Shown piece by piece: positions 51,586-60,837 of a stretch of DNA of 64,000 bases. The stretch's first letter is position 1. Every line of letters starts with the position of its first letter. The notes under the pieces are model-generated. The model was given only the letters and a program-made list of their open reading frames with translations. It did no database searches and was not told where the DNA came from. Source of the stretch: Planctomycetaceae bacterium (lineage in GTDB: Bacteria; Planctomycetota; Phycisphaerae; UBA1845; UTPLA1); assembly GCA_011525745.1 (NCBI GenBank), contig WYBU01000019.1, positions 54,890 to 118,889 of the forward strand. The letters are read 5' to 3'. The position numbers were made by a program, and so were the translations under genes.

Positions 51586-53373
51586 TTACGGATAAGCTTC
51601 CATCGCCGCCAGCCAGCGACGTAATTCGTTCCTGCCGCTCGCATTCGAATCGGCATGGTAATCCAGCGGCCGTCCCCGACCGTCGAGCACGACGCCGACG
51701 ACGCCGGTCTCGATCGTCACCTCAACCGCACGTCCCCACCCCGCGCCCACATCGACCGACCGCCTCGGCGTGATCCGCACTCGAAGCGTGCGGCCGTCGC
51801 CGGGAACCCAGCGAATAAACTCGCCGGCCGACAGTTCGACCGGTGACAACCCATATTCGGTCTCCAGCGGCTCGACCCGGCACAGCTTCGTACCGCGCGC
51901 TGCCCGGCCGACCGGCGCGATCACCGTGCCCAACGGCACGAGACAGTCATGCTCGAAAACCTGCATGGCCGCCTCGATATCGACCTCCGCCAACACACCC
52001 AGATGCGGCATCATGAAAACGCGATCCACCACCAGCCGCGTCACGCCCGCCGGCTGCAAGCCGTCGATCATCAACATCATTGCCTGGGCGCGGCGCGGGG
52101 CGTGCGACAACACGCCGCCCGAGCCGATCATCAGGTCGATTCGAAGCGGATCCAACGTCTCGCGACCGCGCTGGCGCAGTGCATCGGCGATGCCCCGCTC
52201 GCGCTGCGCCCCCGCCAGGTCGCGCGCGAATGCGCGATGCTGCTCGAATGACAGACGCAGCGCCTCGCGCGCCACGGCGTGTTCGAGTTTCAGATCGTCG
52301 ATCGTCTCGGGAATCGTCGTCGGACGGACCATCTTGTTGCGAATTCGGTCGCGCAGGTCGCGCGGGTCGACATCAAACGGCATCCAACGAATGACGTTGT
52401 CCGCGCCCGCCGTCGCCAGCACGGTGGAAATGCTGTAGCTCACACCCAGGTTGGCGCTGACCGTGCGATTGAACCGGCCGCCGACGCAACTGAACACGTC
52501 GGTCGTGGCGCCGCCGATGTCCACGCCGACGACGTTCAATCGGCGCGTCGCCGCATACGACTCGATCAGCCGACCCACCGCGGCCGGCGTGGGCATGACC
52601 GGCCGCGCGGCCATCCGCTGCAACGCGGGATAGCCCGGGGCGTGTGCCATGACGTGACCGAGAAACAGCTCGTGAATTCGATCGCGAACCGGACCGGGAT
52701 TCTCATAATCCAGGTCCGGACGCAGGTTTTCGACGACGGACACATCCGCCTTTTCGCCAAGGCGCTGCATGACGATGTCGCGCGCCTCGCGATTGCCCGC
52801 GTAAACGACCGGAAGCCGCAGGCTGTCACCCGCGCGACCGCGCGGTCGCGCGGCGGCGATCGTCTCGGCCAGCCGAGCGACGTGCCGGATCGTGCCCCCG
52901 TCCGTGCCCCCCGTCAGCAGCACGATGTCTGGCCTTAGATCGCGAATGCGCTCGATGCGTTCGTCCGTGCGCCGGCCGTCGTCCAGCGCGATGGTTTCCA
53001 TGACCACCGCGCCCGCGCACAGGGCTGCACGCTCGGCGCTTTCCGCCGACATCCGCCGCACGACGCCGGCCACAAGCATCTGAAGACCGCCCCCGGCCGA
53101 GCTGGTCGTCACGTACAGATCGACGCCGCGTGGTCCGTCCTGCGGGGTGATGAGGGCGCCGTCGGGCGATATCAGCGGCCGACCGCGCAGTTCCTGAAGC
53201 TCGACGATCGCGTGGCGCACGCCCAGCGTCACATCGTTCAACGGTGCTTCCACCGTCGTCGGCGCTTCGCCGCGCCCCGTCAGTCGGTACCGATCGTCTT
53301 CGCGTTCGATCAGTATGGCCTTGGTGGTTGTGCTGCCGCAGTCGGTCGCCAGAATGGATCTGAGCTTGAACAC
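51586..53373 (-). CDS. GlmL/MutL-type ASKHA ATPase (glutamate mutase-associated)
   Basis: A 595-residue protein of the family named for GlmL/MutL of Clostridium, related to sugar kinase/Hsp70/actin folds. The first phosphate loop is ATDCGSTTTKAILIE (~9-23). A second is VVGVDIGGATTDVFSC (~285-300). Other blocks are YVTTSSAGGGLQMLVAGVV, VLLTGGTDGGTIRHV, DLMIGSGGVLSHAP and GEFIRWVPGDGRTLRVR. It may reactivate a B12 enzyme or other mutase; no glutamate mutase subunit lies in the window. Confidence 0.87.
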   Translation of the reverse strand: MFKLRSILATDCGSTTTKAILIEREDDRYRLTGRGEAPTTVEAPLNDVTLGVRHAIVELQELRGRPLISPDGALITPQDGPRGVDLYVTTSSAGGGLQMLVAGVVRRMSAESAERAALCAGAVVMETIALDDGRRTDERIERIRDLRPDIVLLTGGTDGGTIRHVARLAETIAAARPRGRAGDSLRLPVVYAGNREARDIVMQRLGEKADVSVVENLRPDLDYENPGPVRDRIHELFLGHVMAHAPGYPALQRMAARPVMPTPAAVGRLIESYAATRRLNVVGVDIGGATTDVFSCVGGRFNRTVSANLGVSYSISTVLATAGADNVIRWMPFDVDPRDLRDRIRNKMVRPTTIPETIDDLKLEHAVAREALRLSFEQHRAFARDLAGAQRERGIADALRQRGRETLDPLRIDLMIGSGGVLSHAPRRAQAMMLMIDGLQPAGVTRLVVDRVFMMPHLGVLAEVDIEAAMQVFEHDCLVPLGTVIAPVGRAARGTKLCRVEPLETEYGLSPVELSAGEFIRWVPGDGRTLRVRITPRRSVDVGAGWGRAVEVTIETGVVGVVLDGRGRPLDYHADSNASGRNELRRWLAAMEAYP

Positions 53374-53474
53374 GTTCGTCCGATCCCGCCGCGGTTGCGG
53401 CGGCGATTGCCCGGCGCTTGACCGCGCACCGAAAAGCGACCAGCATACCCTCGTTTGCGGCCCAAGGAGTCGAC

Positions 53475-54446
53475 GTGGCGCCGACGTTTACGGTCATTAT
53501 TCCCACGTTCAACCGCGCCGCCATGCTGCGCCAGGCGCTCGATTCCGTCGCCGCGCAATCGTATCAGGATTACGAAACGGTTGTGGTCGACGACGGCTCG
53601 ACCGAGGACGTCGCAGAGGCGGTCATGGACCACGTGACGCGGCCGCGCATGATTCGGCAGAACCAGCGCGGACCCGCCGCCGCCCGTAACCGCGGCGTCA
53701 TGGAAGCGCGCGGAAAGCTGGTGGCGTTCCTCGACAGCGACGATCTCTGGCTGCCCGACAAGTTGAGCGTTTACGCGCAGCGCATGCGCGATCGACCGGA
53801 CACGTCGATCTGGTACGGACCCATGAAGCCGGTCGATTCTGCGTTGCGGCCCGTGCCGGGACGCACCAAGCCCTGCCACGGCGGACAAATCACCGAGGCG
53901 CTGTTCCACAGCAGCTTCGTTCACGTTCCGACGGTTGTCTGTCCGCGCGAAACGTTTCTTTCATTCGGCGGCTTTGACGAGTCATTGCGCGTCTGCGAAG
54001 ACTACGACCTGTGGTTGCGCATGAGTCTGAAATGCGAATTCGGTCGCGTTGAATCACCCTTGGCGCTGCGCCGGCTGCACCGCGGCCGCCTGAGCAAGTC
54101 CTCCATGCGTCGCAACCTCGCCGTCAAGGCCCATGTGCTGCAACGCTTCTACGAGTCCAACGGGGCCAACGCCGGCTGGAATGACGCCGACGCCCGAAGG
54201 CGGCTGTCGCGTGTGCACTTCGCGGCCGGGCGGGCGGCCTGGTGGGCCGGAGCGTTCCATGACGCTCTGCGGTTCTTTCGCGCTGCGCGATCGTATGGTG
54301 CGCAGCCCGCGCGTGCATGGCCCCTGGCTGCGTCGGCCTTCATCCTTCGCATGTTTGAACGAGCGCCGACCAGCGACGCCCCCGTGATCGCCGCGCCGCC
54401 GGCTGCGCCCCCGGTGCCCGGAACGCACTCGATCAGAAGCGGCTAG
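53475..54446 (+). CDS. GT2-family glycosyltransferase
   Basis: A 323-residue protein with GT-A fold. The opening is FTVIIPTFNRAAMLRQALDS (~4-23), then YETVVVDDGSTED, then QNQRGPAAARNRGV and LVAFLDSDDLWLPDKL (DxD-like). A later ED pair is in RVCEDYDLWLRMS (catalytic base region). The GTG at 53475 is chosen because AAGGAG lies five bases before it. A C-terminal helical region (~225-300) has no membrane anchor. It makes part of a surface polysaccharide. Confidence 0.9.
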   Translation: MAPTFTVIIPTFNRAAMLRQALDSVAAQSYQDYETVVVDDGSTEDVAEAVMDHVTRPRMIRQNQRGPAAARNRGVMEARGKLVAFLDSDDLWLPDKLSVYAQRMRDRPDTSIWYGPMKPVDSALRPVPGRTKPCHGGQITEALFHSSFVHVPTVVCPRETFLSFGGFDESLRVCEDYDLWLRMSLKCEFGRVESPLALRRLHRGRLSKSSMRRNLAVKAHVLQRFYESNGANAGWNDADARRRLSRVHFAAGRAAWWAGAFHDALRFFRAARSYGAQPARAWPLAASAFILRMFERAPTSDAPVIAAPPAAPPVPGTHSIRSG

Positions 54447-54515
54447 CGCTGCTCAAGAGGCGCGCGGCCTCACTCACTTCGACTTGTGAAGATCGGGTTC
54501 CTCAGGAGAAGCACG

Positions 54516-54941
54516 ATGCCATACGACATCCGCAAAGAAAGCGTTTGGGTGGCCGAAATGGAAGATCGTCCGGGCGCGCTGGCGGAGAAGCTCGAGGGCG
54601 TGACCTTGGGTGGTGCGAACCTCGAGTTCATTATCGCCCGCCGGGCGTGGAACAAACCCGGGGCGGTTGTATTCGTAGCCCCGCTCCACGGCGCAGGACA
54701 GAATCGCGCCGCCCGCGCCCTGGGATTCGAAAAGGCGCTCGGAATGCACTCGTTGCGCGTGGAAGGTCCAGACAAGCCCGGACTGGCGGCGCGCATTGCG
54801 CGGCTGGTTGCGCACGCCGGAATCAACTTGCGTGGCTGGTCCGCCGCCACGCTGGGAAAGCGATCGGTGATCTACTTCGCGTTCGCCACCGAGTCCGACG
54901 CTAATCGGGCGCAGAAGGCGCTGAAGAAGGGATTGAAATAG
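54516..54941 (+). CDS. Protein of two ACT domains
   Basis: A 141-residue protein. Two ACT-like units are seen: residues ~1-70 (SVWVAEMEDRPGALAEKLEG ... VVFVAPLHG) and ~76-141 (LRVEGPDKPGLAARIARLVA ... HAGINLRGWSAATL ... SVIYFAFATES). ACT domains bind amino acids and regulate enzymes. The GGAGA before the ATG supports the start. The end overlaps the phosphatase gene on the other strand by 41 bases. Confidence 0.82.
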   Translation: MPYDIRKESVWVAEMEDRPGALAEKLEGVTLGGANLEFIIARRAWNKPGAVVFVAPLHGAGQNRAARALGFEKALGMHSLRVEGPDKPGLAARIARLVAHAGINLRGWSAATLGKRSVIYFAFATESDANRAQKALKKGLK

Positions 54942-55533
54942 CGTAGTGCCGCTCCTCGGCGTAGCGCCTCAAATGATCGCAAAGCGGCGCTTCCTTTTCA
55001 CGATCCAGGCCGAACCGATCCAGTTCCGCCAGCGCCGCTTCGAACGTCCACCCGCAATGACGCATTCGATAGGCCGCCAGCGCCGCGTTCGTTCGCTGCT
55101 TGCCGGCGGCGCATCGGAAAAACACAGGCCGGTTCGACGCATCGGCCAGCGCGTCGGCTGCGCGATCGAGCGCCTCGAACGAGCCGCGTCCGTCGCCGGG
55201 CATGGGAATGTTGATGTATTTCAGATGCAACTCGTCCACGAGCCGGCGTTGTGTCTGCGCCAACGGTGTCTCCGGCGGTTCCGCCGTGAACGTCAGGAGC
55301 GTGCGAATCGCATGATCTCGCGCCACGTTGCGCAGCGCGCTCGGCGACGCGCGCCCGCCGCGATACAACGCGCCCGGCTCCACTTCCGCAAACCGGCGAG
55401 GCTTCGATGACTGACCGAGCGGCGCGGCCCACGCCGCCAGCGTGGCCGTCATGACGGTGACCGCGACCGTCACCCAGACGTCCGCCCTCGGAAGCGAACG
55501 GACCGCGCGTCCATCAGGCGGCTCGGTGTTCAT
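54901..55533 (-). CDS. Membrane-anchored protein tyrosine/dual-specificity phosphatase
   Basis: A 210-residue protein with one N-terminal hydrophobic segment (~20-40) and a phosphatase domain. The opening is RFAEVEPGALYRGGRASPSA (~47-66), typical of DSP/PTP members. The catalytic loop is PVFFRCAAGKQRTNAALAAY, with CX5R at CAAGKQR (~142-148). The general acid may be Asp in PGDGRGS. The substrate may be a phosphoprotein or inositol. It is convergent with the ACT gene and overlaps its end. Confidence 0.85.
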   Translation of the reverse strand: MNTEPPDGRAVRSLPRADVWVTVAVTVMTATLAAWAAPLGQSSKPRRFAEVEPGALYRGGRASPSALRNVARDHAIRTLLTFTAEPPETPLAQTQRRLVDELHLKYINIPMPGDGRGSFEALDRAADALADASNRPVFFRCAAGKQRTNAALAAYRMRHCGWTFEAALAELDRFGLDREKEAPLCDHLRRYAEERHYAISIPSSAPSAPD

Positions 55534-55566
55534 GCGCGGCGCCCCATCGTGTCGGCCGACATGACG

Positions 55567-56628
55567 TTAACGTGTGCTCAACGACGCTTCGTCCGGTTCC
55601 GTCGCCAGATCGAACTCGTTGATTTCGTCGATCAACTTGCGCAGGCGGCCGTGACTGCGACGATTGAACGGAACAGCCAGGCGCGGCTTTTCCGGGAAGT
55701 CGTCCGCCTCCTCCACCGCGGCGGCAACGGTTTCGATGCGCCCCCCATTGCCGATGTCGCCGAAGCGCCCGTTGAGGTGATCCAGGACTTCCGGCGTCAC
55801 CGGCGCGTTGAGACGCAGAATGAGTCGATCGCGCACAAACCGGCTCGAATGGTAGTTGCGATAAAAGCGCACGATGTGACGCGCGGCGGCGTCGGCGTCG
55901 TCGAACACGTGGAACAGGTTCATGTCCTCTTCGCTGATCATGTGCGTACGCACCAGCTCGGCCGCCACGTACGTGCGCCAGTGTTGCCAGTAGGTGCCGC
56001 CCGGCGCATCGATCATCACGATCGGCACGATCGGCGCCTTGCCGGTCTGTACGAGCGTCAGCGCCTCGAATCCCTCGTCCTGCGTGCCGAACCCGCCCGG
56101 AAACAGCGCCACGGCGGACGCTTCCTTCATGAACATCAGCTTGCGCGTGAAGAAATACTTGAAATTGACCAGCTTCGGGTCGTTCTCGATGATGACGTTC
56201 GTCCTCTGCTCAAACGGCAGCCGGATGGCCACGCCGAAGCTCGCTTCCGGCCCCGCTCCGCCGTGACCGGCCTTCATGATGCCGTCGCCCGCGCCGGTGA
56301 TCACCATCCACTCTTCGTGGCGCATGCGTTCCGCAAAGCGGACCGCCTGCACGTAATCGGGATGCCCTTCGGGCGTTCGGCTGGATCCGAAGATGCTTAC
56401 CTTGCGAATCTGGCGATAGGGCGCAAAAACGCGAAAGGCGTACCGTAACTCCTTCAGCGCCGAATCGAGAATCTTCAGTTCGCCCCGTCCGCACTCGTCG
56501 CGCGACAGGCGGCAAATCGTGGTCATCATTCCGATGAACAGGTCCGCGTCGGGACCGGGCGCGAATTGCGATACAAACTGGCGAATGGCAGTGTCGCGTT
56601 GGAGACGATACTCGCTCGAATCATCCAT
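55567..56628 (-). CDS. LOG-family/PpnN-like nucleotide hydrolase
   Basis: A 353-residue protein. The Rossmann-like core has VSIFGSSRTPEGHPDYVQAV (~75-95), VITGAGDGIMKAGHGGAGPE and the signature VALFPGGFGTQDEGFEALTL, with PGGxGTxxE conserved. LOG enzymes release the base from nucleoside 5'-monophosphates. This version is larger than plant LOG and carries an N-terminal helical domain (~1-70) and a C-terminal extension (~260-353). Its ATG at 56628 begins the conserved part. Confidence 0.85.
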   Translation of the reverse strand: MDDSSEYRLQRDTAIRQFVSQFAPGPDADLFIGMMTTICRLSRDECGRGELKILDSALKELRYAFRVFAPYRQIRKVSIFGSSRTPEGHPDYVQAVRFAERMRHEEWMVITGAGDGIMKAGHGGAGPEASFGVAIRLPFEQRTNVIIENDPKLVNFKYFFTRKLMFMKEASAVALFPGGFGTQDEGFEALTLVQTGKAPIVPIVMIDAPGGTYWQHWRTYVAAELVRTHMISEEDMNLFHVFDDADAAARHIVRFYRNYHSSRFVRDRLILRLNAPVTPEVLDHLNGRFGDIGNGGRIETVAAAVEEADDFPEKPRLAVPFNRRSHGRLRKLIDEINEFDLATEPDEASLSTR

Positions 56629-56697
56629 AATGGTCAAAATCCCCGGGGAAGCGCGTCTCGCGGTCGATTCGATTTTATCAGCGCCGTGCCGCGAAGA

Positions 56698-56742
56698 AAA
56701 GAAAAAGCGGCGGCCGGCGTTGTTTCGCGCGACCGCCGCTTT
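56698..56742 (-). terminator. Rho-independent terminator of the pilin-like gene
   Basis: On the minus strand the stem AAAGCGGCGG/CCGCCGCTTT (56742-56733 and 56713-56704) is followed by TTTTTCTTTTCTT. It lies about 37 bases after the stop of the gene at 56779. Confidence 0.85.
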
Positions 56743-56778
56743 CTGCATGTCAAACCTTACATTCAGTGTCGGATGGCC

Positions 56779-57594
56779 TTACGGAACGAGGCATGCATCC
56801 GAGGGATCGCCGAGGTCAACCTGGTTCGGAAGACCGCCGATGACGCCCGCGTCCACGTTGGCGTTGGACGCGTGGACGGTGTAGATGTTGTCCCGGAATC
56901 GCGGACCAAACTGTGCGGCGACACCCGAGTTGCCCGAAGGACCGGCATCCGGCGCCTTCAGGAAGTCGACGTGGCCGTCGATGAACAGGATGTTCTGTCC
57001 TTCGCGATTCGTGTGGTTCGTGCTGTTGCCGCGCCACTGCGAACTGCGATCCTGGACCGGCGTACTCTGAACCGCACCCTTGATGTAGGGGTTGGCGTCC
57101 GCCGCGATCGGGAACGTCGGATCATCCGAGGTGCCCAGGATGTTCCGATCCTTGTCGTGCTGATACTGGTACGCGTAGCTCAGGTTTACGCCGCTGGAGA
57201 AATCGAAATACGCCAGAGTGTCCTGAGCCGGATCGGGAACGTCCGCGGTGCTCGGGCAATTGAACTGCTTCGGCGTACTGTTGTTCGCACGAACGAGCAT
57301 CCACAGGTCCGCCGTCGGGCTGGGGATGCCGGTTGTCGGTGGAACAATCGTCCGGAAGAACCAGTACGTCGCAGCCGACGTGGCGTGGCGGCCCGACGAA
57401 GCCGGGAACTTGTCGCCATCCTGGGCGTAGATGTACATCGACTGCCCGATTCCACGCAGGTTCGACGAGCAGACCGTCCGCTTCGACAGCTCGCGGGCTC
57501 TCGACAAACTCGGCAGCAGAATCGAGATGAGCAGCGCGATGATCGCCACGACCACCAGCAACTCAATCAGTGTAAAACCCTTGCGTTTCTTCAC
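56779..57594 (-). CDS. Type IV-pilin-like protein (DUF1559-type pseudopilin)
   Basis: A 271-residue protein with a prepilin leader, MKKRKGFTLIELLVVVAIIA (cleavage after Gly6, then Phe-Thr-Leu-Ile-Glu), followed by a helix continuing to residue ~36. The rest is a Cys-poor, Asn/Asp-rich globular domain. IGQSMYIYAQDGDKFP and FIDGHVDF (the H-x-DG end region) are typical of the large planctomycete pseudopilin family. These proteins are abundant and probably use the type II/IV export route; the function of each is unknown. The GTG at 57594 has AAAGGAG before it. Confidence 0.9.
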   Translation of the reverse strand: MKKRKGFTLIELLVVVAIIALLISILLPSLSRARELSKRTVCSSNLRGIGQSMYIYAQDGDKFPASSGRHATSAATYWFFRTIVPPTTGIPSPTADLWMLVRANNSTPKQFNCPSTADVPDPAQDTLAYFDFSSGVNLSYAYQYQHDKDRNILGTSDDPTFPIAADANPYIKGAVQSTPVQDRSSQWRGNSTNHTNREGQNILFIDGHVDFLKAPDAGPSGNSGVAAQFGPRFRDNIYTVHASNANVDAGVIGGLPNQVDLGDPSDACLVP

Positions 57595-58415
57595 GTGAAG
57601 CTCTCCTTTCGCACAACCTCTTCAACAAGGAAACCCATGAGTCCTTCGCCCCAGCCACGTGGGGCGGGATTGGATGCATGATTGCGAATGCGTTATCGCC
57701 CGCGCACGAGGCGGACGGCATTTCGGTTTGCCACCGGATCTGCCGACTTCTTCAGGCGAAACGGCTCGATGCGGCCTCCCTGGTCCGACGGCGGGTGGTG
57801 CTTCATGCCGCGGACGAATGCCTGTTGCGACGTCGAATCATCGGCAACGCTGCCGATGCGCCGCAACGTCCAACACAATATCACGTGTTTTCCTGTCAAC
57901 AATCACAGGGACCATGCCCATGATCTATACTCGCGTCGCAGTCCGATTGCTCGACGTCATGCGTTTCGATCGTGACGCCGAAACGGCGTGGGCAATCTCT
58001 GTCCCTCACCTTCTTTTTCAGCGTGGAGTCCTGGGTAGGATGAACCGCGGATTGCTCAAACCAAGCGTTCGAATGAGGACGGTACGAGCCACCGAATCAT
58101 CCGCCTGTTGGCGGTATTAACGAATAATGATGACTCTCAAAGCTCGTCCGACACGCACTTTGTGCGCTTGCTCGGCAATACCGGGGCCACCCACGATCAG
58201 ACCCCTACGCTTATTTAATTATGCTACCCTTTTTTCCACATGTCAACATCGATTCCGGACTTTTCAAAAAGCGCCCCGCATCTTAACCCTGACGGGCGTG
58301 CGAACGTGAGAAGGCTGGTCGTGTAACACAACTACAGCATCCGTATATCTCTCATAGAGCCTGCGTATCTGCGTGGACTTGGTGCCCGATCCAGACGTTA
58401 CACCCGGAATAACCG
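57595..58415. other. 820-base intergenic region with lower GC
   Basis: No gene is supported. It is less GC-rich than its neighbours. On the minus strand, TTGTTG (57902-57897), a 16-base spacer and TATTGT (57880-57875) form a possible promoter for the pilin-like gene, with a long leader. An AT-rich run at ~58207-58235 (TTTAATTATGC..TTTTTTCC) is unexplained. Confidence 0.4.
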
Positions 58416-60065
58416 TCAAATCCCTCCTGCGGGCGCTCTCGGGAACGGCTGGGTTTCCGGATGATCGTCCCCCGGCTGATCATCTTGAAGGTACCCCAGG
58501 CCGTGCAACTGATTACGCTTGGCGCCGGACGTTCCAGCAGCCGGCCGGAAACCTGCAAACGTCGGTCGGCTTCGTTCAAAAGCCGTCCAGGAATCCTTTA
58601 ACCGGTCGCACACGTCGGGAAACTCCTCGGAACGGTCGCGAAGCTCCGAAGCGTCGTCACGCAAGTTGTACAACTGCCGCCACCCTGTCGGCGTGAAAAC
58701 AAGCTTGAAGTCGTCTTGATACACCGCCCGGAAGATCGTGTTGGCCGCCGGGTACCCCGCCGGCCTCTGCTCAGCCGGGTAGTAATTCTCAGCTACGACC
58801 GGATGCGACCCGATTGCGTGCGGAAACACGCGACTCGCTTCCATGTCCATTTCGCCGATCGCGGCCGTAATCAGCCGCGGAACGTCGGCCAGCGAGATCA
58901 GTCGATCGTCAACCGATCCGGCACGGCGCCGTGGATACTTGACGATCAGCGGAACGCGCAGCACCGGTTCATGCATGCTGGCCACATGACCCGCGTACGA
59001 ATGCTCACCCAGGCATTCTCCGTGGTCGGCCAAAACGATGATCATCCAGTCGTCCCAGCATCCCTTCTCTCTCATCGCCGCGAACATTCGTCCCACGTCC
59101 TCGTCGAGATTCGCCACCGCCTGGTCGTACTGACGCGAAAAAGACTCGAAAAACCGGTCGCTCAGCGGCTGCCCGCGCTGCATGCGATCCACTTCTTCGT
59201 ACATCCGCTTGTGGCCGATCGGTCGCAGCGGCGCTTCGGGCAGACCTGGTCGCGGGCCGGATCGGAATGGAACATGCGTGTCCATGAAATTCAGAAACAC
59301 GAAATTCGGCCGCTCCGCATCGCGTTCGCGTTGACGCACGTCCAGCCATGCCAGGTACGGCGCGACAATTTCCGACGCCGGCGGCTTGAGTCGCGGCTCG
59401 TGCAGTTCGTAGGTCCTGGGAATGACGTACTGCTCGAATCCGGCGTCGAGACGAAAGCGGCGATCGAGCATCGCCGCGTTGGCGATGAACGCCGCGGTGC
59501 GGTATCCGCGTTTGAGCAGGAACTCCGCAAGCGTCGCGTGCTGCGCGTCCATCTCGGGCAGGAACACCGAGCGCACGTTCGGATCGAACGCCGGTGCCGC
59601 CGGCGCGCTTGCGCTCGCCTCAGGCTGCGGCGCCGTCGGGTCGCCGCTGTTCTCGGCGGGTGAATCGCCCGGATGTTCGGCCGTCCGCTGGACGCGGTGC
59701 ACACCGTGCTCGAACGGGAACAGTCCCGTGAACAAAGAAGCGTGAGCCGGCAGCGTCCACGGCGCCGTCGAGATGGCGCGCGTGAAGCGCACCGACTCCT
59801 CGGCCAGCGCATCGATGTTCGGCGACGTGGGCAGCGGATATCCGTAGCAGCCCAGTCGATCGGCCCGAAGCGTGTCGAGCACAATGAGCAGCACCGACGT
59901 TCGATTCGCGCCGGTTTCGATGCGATCAGGAAAAGGGGACGCAGATTGCGCACCGGCGCCGCTGCTTTCGCCCGACGTCCAACCGCGAACCGCCAGCCCG
60001 ACCGCGGCGGCGACCAGGGCGATTGCGGCAATAATCCCGATTGCACGACCGCGCATCATCCGCAT
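58416..60065 (-). CDS. Sulfatase-fold (alkaline phosphatase superfamily) hydrolase, membrane-anchored
   Basis: A 549-residue protein with an N-terminal membrane helix (~9-26). The core begins SVLLIVLDTLRADRLGCYGY (~57-76) with the first metal Asp, then the nucleophile region STAPWTLPAHASLFTGLFP. Classic sulfatases have C/S-x-P-x-R here; this has T-L-P-A-H, so formylglycine cannot form, and Thr is the likely nucleophile, as in phosphoethanolamine or lipoteichoic-type enzymes of the superfamily. Later metal blocks are NFMDTHVPF and IIVLADHGECLGEHSYAGH. A Pro/Ala/Glu-rich insert is at ~130-160. The substrate is unknown. Confidence 0.85.
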   Translation of the reverse strand: MRMMRGRAIGIIAAIALVAAAVGLAVRGWTSGESSGAGAQSASPFPDRIETGANRTSVLLIVLDTLRADRLGCYGYPLPTSPNIDALAEESVRFTRAISTAPWTLPAHASLFTGLFPFEHGVHRVQRTAEHPGDSPAENSGDPTAPQPEASASAPAAPAFDPNVRSVFLPEMDAQHATLAEFLLKRGYRTAAFIANAAMLDRRFRLDAGFEQYVIPRTYELHEPRLKPPASEIVAPYLAWLDVRQRERDAERPNFVFLNFMDTHVPFRSGPRPGLPEAPLRPIGHKRMYEEVDRMQRGQPLSDRFFESFSRQYDQAVANLDEDVGRMFAAMREKGCWDDWMIIVLADHGECLGEHSYAGHVASMHEPVLRVPLIVKYPRRRAGSVDDRLISLADVPRLITAAIGEMDMEASRVFPHAIGSHPVVAENYYPAEQRPAGYPAANTIFRAVYQDDFKLVFTPTGWRQLYNLRDDASELRDRSEEFPDVCDRLKDSWTAFERSRPTFAGFRPAAGTSGAKRNQLHGLGYLQDDQPGDDHPETQPFPRAPAGGI

Positions 60066-60395
60066 CGTTACCCTCGGCTCGCCTGAACTTACCTCTCCTC
60101 TTCACGTTACGCCGTTGGCCGGTCGAAACATCGGCCCTCATCCCCGGCGGGCCGACATCCTGTGAGACCCATCCATTTTATCCGGTTTTTCGACGAGCGG
60201 CGGTCGATGATTACATCCGGTTCGATTGACGCTCCGAGACACGGCCGGCACAGCCTACGCGACATTACGCTTGCGGACGACGAACGCTCACACGCGCCGT
60301 CGTCGTTGGACGGCGAGTTGAGCCGCAACCTGAATTGCGACCGACGCCTGCTGCGTCCTTGACCCGCCGACACGGGGCCGATACACGATGCCCAC
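60066..60395. other. Intergenic region between divergent genes
   Basis: No gene or clear promoter is recognised. The centre (60175-60235) is moderately AT-rich. Confidence 0.35.
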
Positions 60396-60833
60396 ATGGA
60401 CCCACTGGCCCTGCTGTTTCGCTGGACCCACGTCGCCGCCGTGCTCGTCGCGGTCGGCGGCAGCTTCTTTCTGCGTTTTGTGCTCTTGCCGTCGGCCGCC
60501 GTCCTTCCGGACGAACCGCATCAGGCGCTGCGCGCCGGCGTTCTGCGCCGCTGGAAACTGGTCGTGCGACCTTGCATCCTGCTGATTCTCATCAGCGGCG
60601 GTTACAACTATTTCTTTGTTACGCGCGCGGCGCATGCGGAGCAACCCGCGTATCATCTGATGATCCTTGTGAAGTTCATCCTTGCGCTGGCGGTGTTTAC
60701 GATCGCCGAGGGGTTGATCGGCCGGGCGCCGCCGTTCGAGTTCATGAGACGCGATCCGTCACGCTGGCTGGCGATCAATCTGGTGCTGGCGGCGGCCATC
60801 GTCGCGATCAGCGGGTATCTCAAGCTAAGCTGA
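60396..60833 (+). CDS. CopD/DUF2269-like membrane protein
   Basis: A 145-residue protein with four membrane segments (~10-30, ~57-75, ~88-105, ~122-143). The opening LALLFRWTHVAAVLVAVGGS and the segment YHLMILVKFILALAVFTIAE, with conserved His and Lys, are typical of CopD and related small b-type-like membrane proteins. It lies four bases before acpS. The function is unknown. Confidence 0.7.
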   Translation: MDPLALLFRWTHVAAVLVAVGGSFFLRFVLLPSAAVLPDEPHQALRAGVLRRWKLVVRPCILLILISGGYNYFFVTRAAHAEQPAYHLMILVKFILALAVFTIAEGLIGRAPPFEFMRRDPSRWLAINLVLAAAIVAISGYLKLS

Positions 60834-60837
60834 CGTC

